Shown: positions 50,201 through 59,200 of the stretch, in pieces
How the letters are laid out: each line of letters opens with the position of its first letter
How positions within the stretch are numbered: position 1 is the first letter of the stretch
NCBI GenBank assembly: GCA_004102805.1
Contig: SCEG01000011.1
Span: 1-64,000, forward strand
DNA length: 64,000 nt
Source of the DNA: Muribaculaceae bacterium Isolate-002 (NCI)
GTDB lineage: Bacteria > Bacteroidota > Bacteroidia > Bacteroidales > Muribaculaceae
Reading direction: 5' to 3'
Notes under the pieces: generated by a model
What the model was told of the DNA's origin: nothing
The model's database searches: none
Seen by the model: only the letters and a program-made list of their open reading frames with translations
Program-made: the position numbers and the translations under genes

Positions 50201-53200
50201 TGTGTGACCCTTGACCTTGTTTTTATTCAGTCCGAGAGGCACAGCCTCACCCATACGGGCCATGCAGAGTTCTCCCTCTGAGTTAAGCACCATGCTTCCC
50301 TCCTTGACACCATCGCCGAGTTTCTCATTGATGCGCGTCACGGCTTCCTCAACATCGTTGTCCGAACGGAGTGAGGACATATCCTCCTCCATTTCCGCAA
50401 ATCGACTGGCCCATTCGCTCAACATCTTCTCCTGCGGCTTGTCTGCCGAGGGGAAGAGGGCGCGAGTTGTCGGCTGCCATGTCTCACCGCGCTCAAAGTT
50501 GAACATCATCTCGCCTGCCATATTCTCCGGGTGTTCCGCAAAATACTTGTTGTAGGTCATGCTGTACGGCTTGATGATAGGCACTTCCTGACCCTTGACC
50601 TTGCGAGTGTCCCCGGTGTCGTAGTCTGCCACGCGCACCGCCGTTACATCGGTAACATCTATGGCGTTGGCTGACGGCTTGCCGTTCACACGCTTGCGCA
50701 CAACGATAATGTCCGAGGTGGCTCCGGTCCCTCCGAATGTCTTGTTGTGCATACGGAAAGCTCCTATCACATCGGCATTGCCCTCGTTGATTATCCAACG
50801 GCGCAACTCCTTGGAGTTATCCATTGTACCGCTTGATGATATGAAGATGCCGATACCACCTTCACGGAGTTTGCGGATATTCTTGGCGATGCAGAAATCA
50901 TGGATATGACGGAATTTCTTTGAGAGGTCTTTATCTCCTGTTTCATCAAATACTTTAGCGTCCGTAATGAACGGAACATTGGTAATGGCGAGGTCAACAC
51001 TGTTATTTAGGACTTTCGTTTTCTCAAAGCCTTGTATCTCCACCTTTGCATCGGGGTACAGCAACGAAAGGATACCGCCGGTCGTGCCGTCAATCTCCAC
51101 AGCATGGATGTTACTGCGGTCGCTGATTTCCTGCGGCATGAGTCCGAGGATATTTCCGATACCTGCCGAGCCTTCAAGAATGTTACCACCCTTGAATCCT
51201 AACGCTCTTACTACATCCCACATCGCGTCAATAACGTTCGCAGGCGTATAGTAGGCAGACCGGCGGCTGTCCACTGCCTGCTGATAACCCTGCTCGCCTA
51301 ACAACTCACGCAGGTGGGTGACAGTTGGGTTATAGCCATTATCATTGAAAGCCTTACCGAGACCACCCCAACCGCTGAATTTGCGCAGTACCTCCATTTG
51401 TTCTGGCGTGGCGGTCTCACCTGTATCAAGCAGACGCTTGGCAAGTTCAATAGCCTCAATGTTAGCCTTGATGCGTGCGTCCTCACCTTTGGGGGCATAG
51501 TCCACACCGCGCTCCGCATGATTGTTGCGCACATTCTTGCGCTCGCTCTCCGGCAATCTCTCACTGTTGGGGGATGTCTTACCGGTAGTTACGGCTGATT
51601 TCGCAGGCTGTTCAGATACTCCTGTGCCTCCCTTTCCGTCAGAGACAGTATGGCCGCTATCACGTCCACCCATTCCTCCTCGGTCAGTTCGCTTAACTTC
51701 ATTCCGCTGGCTCTCTCCCAACGGTTCATTCGGTTGAGGTTCGTGTCCTCCTGCTCGCTCGGTAGTGCCGGGGCGAGGTTGTACGTCAGTTTTCTTTTCA
51801 TCGCTTATGCCTTTATCTGATACACCGCCGTCATCGGCTTGCCGCTCTGACCATAAGTCAGAGAACAGGTCTCCGATCGGCTGTTCGGGTTTAACTTCCG
51901 CTTTCTTCTTCGCAGGTGCTTTCGGCTTCTTCTTCTCCTGCGCCTCCTTTGCCACTCGCGCAGCTTCCTCAAAGATGTCCTCTTTGGGAGTGACCGCAGG
52001 TTTGTCTCCGGGTGTTGTCGGTTCTTGCTTCTCAATCTGACTCCACTCGCAAGCCTCATACATAACCGGTGCCATGCCAGTGTCAAGAGTTACATCTGAA
52101 CCTCCACCGAAGTCAACGATGGTAGCCAGTTCACGCTTGCCCTTGCCGTCATTTCGGGTGTACCAAACCTTTTCGCCAACCTTAAAGCCGTTCTTCTCGG
52201 TCTCGGTGATTTCGTGACGGTCCCAATAACCTCCGGCATCGTAAGGCTCGGCTTCCTCCGCTTTGGGCAGATAGTTTCGCGCCTCATACTTTACAGCGTT
52301 AAGGAAATCAGAGTAGGTGCAATCGGGTTGTATCCATTGATTATTGCCATATCGGTCAGCACCTTTAATTTCGGGTGCTTCCACTCGATACATGATACTA
52401 CGCACTTCAAGGTTATCCCCATAGCCATAGCCGTTCTTGTAAGCGTCACCTCCGCGACTATGCACAGGGTCAAGTCCAATGTAGATGTGCAGTTCGCGTC
52501 CGTCCTGCAAAGGTAATGCAATAGTCACATCACCTCCGGCGGGAGCGAGATTTGCTCTCACCGCAGTTTCTTTCTTGACACTCTTACGTCCGAGGGGAGT
52601 TGTCGCGCTCGTAACCTTGATGTCCAGACCGAGGTCATTAACCAACTGTTTGGCGAGTTTCGTTGCGTCTGCCACGGCTTTCTTCTCGGCTGTGAGCATA
52701 TAGCCGTAACTCTCGTGGAATTTCGCGTCATCTGCTTCGGCTTCATAGTAGCCGAGCAGGGCCAGTTGGTCGTTTATCTCATCGAGCGTGTTGTCTATTT
52801 CTTCTCCTGCTCGGTTGAGGGCTGCTGTATCTTCTGAAGTTTCTGCGAGACTTTCCGCTTCGCTTGCAACAGTCTCTGCTTTTTCTGCAAGAGCTGCTGT
52901 ATCTGCTGCTGTTTGTTCATCCTGTTTCTTACGGTTATTGTTACGGATTTCGGTTAATTCTTTCTGCGCCTGCTCTGATGCGGTGGAGGCTTTGCGCTCC
53001 TCCACAATCATAGCCGCCTGCGCGATTGGGTCTGCCTGCTTCTTGTCAAAGTTCTGCACATCGAAGCGTGCAACCTCCTCTGACGGAGTAAAGGCATAAT
53101 TCTCATAGCCGGGTGTCCAGCGTGCGCCCTCATAGAACGATTTGAGCCACGGACGTATCTTATCGCCCAACAATCCTACCATCTTGGTAGCATAGTCAGG

Positions 53201-56200
53201 GAATGACGTTGTGCCACGCTCCACGAGACCCATTGCCAAACGGATACCTGCCGACTGGATGCGCTGACGCTCCTGCGGTGTGAGTTCGCCCGGATCGCGG
53301 AATTTGAGAGTGCTGTCTCCCTCATCCTCACCGATGCCGAGGAGGTCTCGCAGCTCATTAGCCAACGACTGCATCTCATCATCGCTAATCTCGTGCTGTG
53401 CCTCTTTCGGTGCGTCAGCAGGTTTGTCTTTGGGTGTGAGAGGTTCGGCATGGTCGCTCAACTTCGCCTCACCCTTTGTCTGCAAGTCCTTTGCAACATC
53501 TTCAAGGCTGACGCGGTTGATAGGTGCTTTCTTCGGCTTTGACTTCTTGCTTGCAACATTATCACTCTGACCTTTGACCTCCGACTTCGGTGCAACCGCC
53601 TCGCGGAGTTCATCGGCGGTCATAGGCTGTACATCTGCAATCGCCTCGCCCGACTTGTCGGCAATCATCTCGCCTGCCTTGCGTGCGTCCTCCTCGGTGC
53701 GGAAAAGCCACTCTGAATATGAGTCTTTATCCGAACACCAACCACGAGCCTTTCTGCCGTCAGCCTTTTCACGAGCAAAGGCGGCTAACGCCTTGCGCTG
53801 TTCGTAGGTAGGGGGTGTAGAGAACGACAAAGCGTGCATCGGAGTTGTCTTGCCTGCCTTATTAGTATATGTTGAGGGAGAAATTGTGTAAGGGGTTGCA
53901 GGAGCATTTGACGCGCCGACCGCTTTCACGCTCTTGTATTCGGAGAATGGTTTGGTCTTGCGCTTCGATGACTGCACCCACTTCTTGAACTCATCCTTGC
54001 TCACTTGGGTAATTGCTCCCAGGCCGGTCCACCCGGCTTCATAGTTGGAGAGATACGCCTCGCGTGCAACTTCCTCCGAGGGGAAACCATACATCACTTT
54101 GTGTTCATCAAACGAGCCGTCCGCATTGCGTTGGTCGATGACAAACACATCGCCATCTTCGGGAGTGTCAGACAGGAACACGTCAATGTGGTCTCCGTCC
54201 ACACCCTCCGTGCCACGGATATAGCCGTAGTCATTGTGCATCTCGGTTTCCCACTCCGTGCCGTCTGCGTTCTTGCCACGGCGCACACTCCCTTTGGGGT
54301 TCTCAATGCTGATGTTGTAGCCGTCAATGCGGCGGTGTTCCATCTTGTAGTTGCCTGCGGCTTTCTGCGCCTCGGTAGGCTCGGCTGTGGCGTTGTCTAT
54401 CGCCTGCGCTATGCTTGCGAGGTCTCCGTAGTCCTTGCCGTTATAGGTGAGTTGACTGCCCGTGTACGAGCCTTTATCGTTCGGCGCATCAGTTTGGATA
54501 ATCTCATGCTTGCCGTCAACATAAAGTTTACGCTTGTATATCGGGTGAGCCTCATCGGGACCGGCTTCTTCCCACTCATCACCGACACTGATACGCGCAC
54601 GCAGGGCGGCTTCTTCGGGGGTGTCCTCGTTGATGTCGTTACGGTCCTTGCCGAGAGGCTCTAAATCGATGCGCTCCTCCGCTACTGGTTCTGAACGCTC
54701 TGCATTGCGTTCATCAACATTCGGAGTTTGTTCACTTGCTTGGTCTCGTCCACGCTGTTCTGTTGGTTCGCCTGTGCGGCTCGCACCTTCGGCTCTGCGC
54801 TTGCGCTCCGCAATGGCAGCGTCCACGAGTGCCTGCTGTTCTCTTGGGGTTGCATTTCTGAAATGTTCATTTACGTTTGTGAGTATATTTTCTTTGGTGG
54901 GTATCTCCCCGGTGAATAGGTCTGCTTGACCGCTTGCCGACTGCGATGCCTCATTGTTGTATGATGTCAGAACCTTGCGCAGGTCGCTCGGCTTACCGCT
55001 ATTGAGCAGGTCTGCAAGAAGAGTGGTAGCGTCCGTCACGCGACTGTCTCCGTACTCATCATCAAACAATCCCTGCATACGTCCAAAAGGTGACACTGGC
55101 ATTCCGTCAGTGTAGATGTCCGGCTGTGCGGCTTTTGCTCGATACACGAGGTCAACCGCTTTGGATAGTTCCTCGCTCAAATCGTAGCCGGAGCGAGAGA
55201 GTGTGCGGTTGCCTGCTATTTCGTTCAATCCCATGACGATAGACTGGCGCATGGTCGGCATGGAGATAATCTGACGCACTGCATCGGGCGAGGCTTGGAA
55301 CACTTTGCCGATAAGAGTATTTTCGATCAACTCCTTGCCTGCGGCCGACAGTGCGGTGCCGGTCCGCATTTCGGGCATTTGCTTGTCGTTGATTACACCT
55401 GCCTGCATCAGTGCGCCTAATGCGTGCGCCACGGCTTTCTCATCGGCATAATAATCCGAAAGGCGGTCATAACGGCTTATCTCGCCTACAAGGTCATTGA
55501 AAATATTGTCGGGAACAATCTTGCCGAGTTTCACGGCGGCTTCGGGTTTAGACTGGCTCTTCATCTCCTGCGCGTTGAAACGTGAGAAGGTGGTTGCATC
55601 GTAGGGGAGGGCCTCATCCGGCACGAATACCAGTCGGGGGTTCTTCATCCCTGCAACCTGTTCCGGGGTGAAACCGTACTTCTGCCCGAACTCGTGCAGA
55701 TAATCAATATAAGCCTTGTCACTTCCCTGTCGTGCTGCAAGGTCACCGCTCATGGTGCGGTTATTTCCCGACAGCACAACTCCGTCACGACTGACAATTA
55801 CAGGAGTCTGCAAAGCGCGGTTGTCGTATGCGCCTGCCATTTGCTCCACAATGCGCTGTGCGTCCTTGTCGCGGAGGTAGTCGCGGTCATTCACGCTCTG
55901 TCCGTTCTCATCAATCGGGAAACCCTCGGTCGGCTCGTATGCGTTATTCACATCGTGGCTCGCGGAGGCGGCTCCTGCTTCGGTAAGGACATAGCGGCCG
56001 CGGATTGTAGAGCCGTCCGGCAAAGTGATTGCATCGGGGTTGCCCTCAATCTTCGGAGTGTTATCCCATTTCTCTTTGATTTTGGGATTGACAGCATGAA
56101 CGCCTACGCGCTCCTGTTCGGCCTGCTTCTCGGCTTTGATGCGCTGTTGCTCCTCAAACTGAGCCACGGCTGCATCATGCGCCTCTGCATCACGCTGACG

Positions 56201-59200
56201 GCGTTCCTCCTCGCGCTGACGGCGCAATTCTGCACTGCGTGAGGTATAGACACCCAATATCGCGTTCCATGCGTCAAGGCGTGCCTGCGTGTCGGCAATC
56301 TGCTGATTGTAGTTGGCGAGTTCGCTCTGATACTTGTCGGCAGCCTCGCGCTTCGCCTGCGCCATTGCCATAGGCGAACCTTTCAGTTTGGGTGCTTTGG
56401 GTGTGGGCGGTTTCTTCTTGAGTGCTTCAAGGTCGGCGGTTGCCTGCTGAACCTGCGCCGTGGCGATGTCAGCCGCGTCAGTCTCACCACCGACAGCCTC
56501 AACAAGTCCATCCCAGGCCGTCTCTTTCTCCACGGCTTCAAACATCGGCTCTCCCTCTTCGTTGAGAGGTATGCGAGAGAGTGCGGCTTCCTGTCCGTTT
56601 CCTACACTTGCGTCCGTTTCAGACACGTTTTGACCCTCTGTAACGGCATTTTCCGTAGGATTGAGAACGCTTTCCTCGGTTTTGGGAACGCTATTGGCGG
56701 CTCTGTCCTGCTGAACAAACTCCAGTGCTTCAAGTCTGCCACGGATATAATCATCTACGCGCCCTTGCTCCTGCATCTGCTTCTGCGCTCCCTCGCGCAG
56801 TGTGTCCACATAGGTAGCAAGTCGCTCATCGGTGAGGTTCTCGGCCTCCTCGATTGCGTCACTATATCCGCGGTCATACTCCTCAACATTGGGTGCAGGA
56901 ATATTTTCCTCCCCATTGTTGCCTTCTACTGGACCCGATAGATGTTCGACCGCAGGGGAGAAAATATTTTCTTCGGGGGTGTTGCCTGTCGGCTCTTCCG
57001 TAACCTCGGCGGCTTCCTCGGCAGGGTTCTCACGTCCACTGAACATTGACATCTGCTCCTGCTCAATGACTTCATGAGCGGCTCGTAACTCCTCCTGCGG
57101 ATCAACCGCTTCGGAGATATTCAATATTTGGTCGGGAGAGGTAAATTCATACTCACCGCTCTGCGCGTCCATGACAACGACATGCTCCGAAGAGTTCCGT
57201 GCGTCCACGGCAGTGCCGTCGGGGAACATCACGACATCACCCTTGACAACATACACCTGCCTGTCATCAACTTTCATTGTGGCAGGAATAATCACACCGC
57301 TGTCCTTGTGGGTGCGTTTCTCCACAGCCTGCTCAACCTCCGCACGCTTGCGGTCAGCCGCCTCGTTCGATGCGTCCATAACGCCGTCAAGCGCGGCCTT
57401 GGCGTTGATGTAGTAGAGAACCGCGTCTTGCTGTTCAACGGTCAGTTCGGGGTCATTGAGCAAATCCCACGGATTTTCATTGAGGTGGAACATATAATAT
57501 TCGCTCTCTGCTCCGAAAGCGTCCTCAACGCCTTGATATGCCTCCTGCATACGGATTGCGATTGCGTCTTCGTCAGCCTGCACGGTGGGGTCTCCCTCCT
57601 CAAAGCGACCATACAGCAAGCGCCCCTCCTCATACTTGCTCTGCGCCTCTGCCTGTTCGGGCGTAGGCTCTGCGGCTCGTTGACGTGCTTCTTCGGGAAA
57701 GAGACGCTCTAAATAGGTCTTGACCGCCTCTTTCTCCTTGTCGTTGCGCTTCGCAGGCGATTTGCGCAGAGCTGCATCAACATCAATCCCGGTCTCCTCC
57801 AGTATGGCGTTACGGATTGCTTCGGGGCGATGCGCATCTGCAATATCCTTGTTGCGTGCGATAGCATCATCAATAAATTCAGCCAACTGAACCTGCTCTT
57901 CGGTCACGTCCTTGTTGCCTGCCTTGACAGCGCGATAGATACGCTTGACCGCTTCGGGGTCTGCACCGGGCGACACCTCATTGACAGCCGCGCTCAACAC
58001 CATATCATCGGCGGTGGCTTCTGCAAAGCGTTCGCCCACGTCAATAGTATTGAGTTCTGCCTGTCGCATGATGTTGTCAACCTCACCCTGCGCTTTCTCC
58101 TTGTTGGCAAACCTGCGACTGGTAACGACATCGCCGTTGGCGTTGGTGGCGTTCACAATCACACTGCCGTCCTCGGCTGTGGTGGTCTGATACCCGGTGA
58201 CGCTTGACATCGGGAGCATACGACCCGTGAGGATATAGTAGGCTTTGGCGCGGGCCGCTTCACTGACCCTGCCGTCCTGCATCAGTTTCTCCATTGCCGA
58301 ATAGCCGTCAAATTCGGGTCTGCCGTTGTATATGATCTCAGCCTCCGCACGCTCGGCTCTCAACTCGATTGCTCCCTCCGCAGGGTTAGGCTGTGAGATA
58401 GGACGCTCCTTGTCGCGGCTGAACAGGTCGGCAAGTTCGCCATAACCTGCCCGGCGCAACTCCTCGCGCTCATCGGCTGTGAAAGATAGATCGTTCGGAC
58501 TCGCGTCCATATTCTTGCGCAGACGCTCCTCAAAGTTCATGCGGTTGTGAGTGCGCTCTGCCTGCGTCAGAGGTCTGCCCTCAGTCGGCTTGATAGGACG
58601 CAGACCTGCAATGACACGCGGTGCGCTCTTGATACCGTGCTGTGCCTTGAAGCCAAGCATCATTGCCATGTTGTCAGTCCACACGTCCATTGCATCACGC
58701 TCTCCGCTTATCCATTCGGGGATAGAGAAGATTGTACCCTCCGCAAGAGTGGACACTGCAACCTCACCACCGCGCACAGCCATCTTGCCTGCCGTGGAGG
58801 TCGTAACCTTGACCGCCTTGTCAGCCACATTGCCTATGAGAGGGGATGCAGTACCAACTATACCACCCATTATGAAACCATGCTTGGTGGCATTGAGTAG
58901 GTCTTGCCCGGAAAATCCGTTGGAAGTGCCGGTTGCATAGTCGGGCATACCCCCGGTTGAGGCTTGCTGTTGCAAGTTCTTTAATGTCTCATAAGTGGCA
59001 AAGTTAAATACACCTCCGGCTGCACCCTGCACAAGTCTCCCAGTGAGGGTTCTTGCTGCAATCCGCTCGGCCATTTCTTTCGTAGCACCTTTAATCATTT
59101 GCTTACCCGCAATCTTTAACGCCTGCTTTCCCGCTGCGCTCCCAACACCTCCCGATATGTATGTGGTCGGGTCAATTGCCATATTGCCGATTGTGCCGAT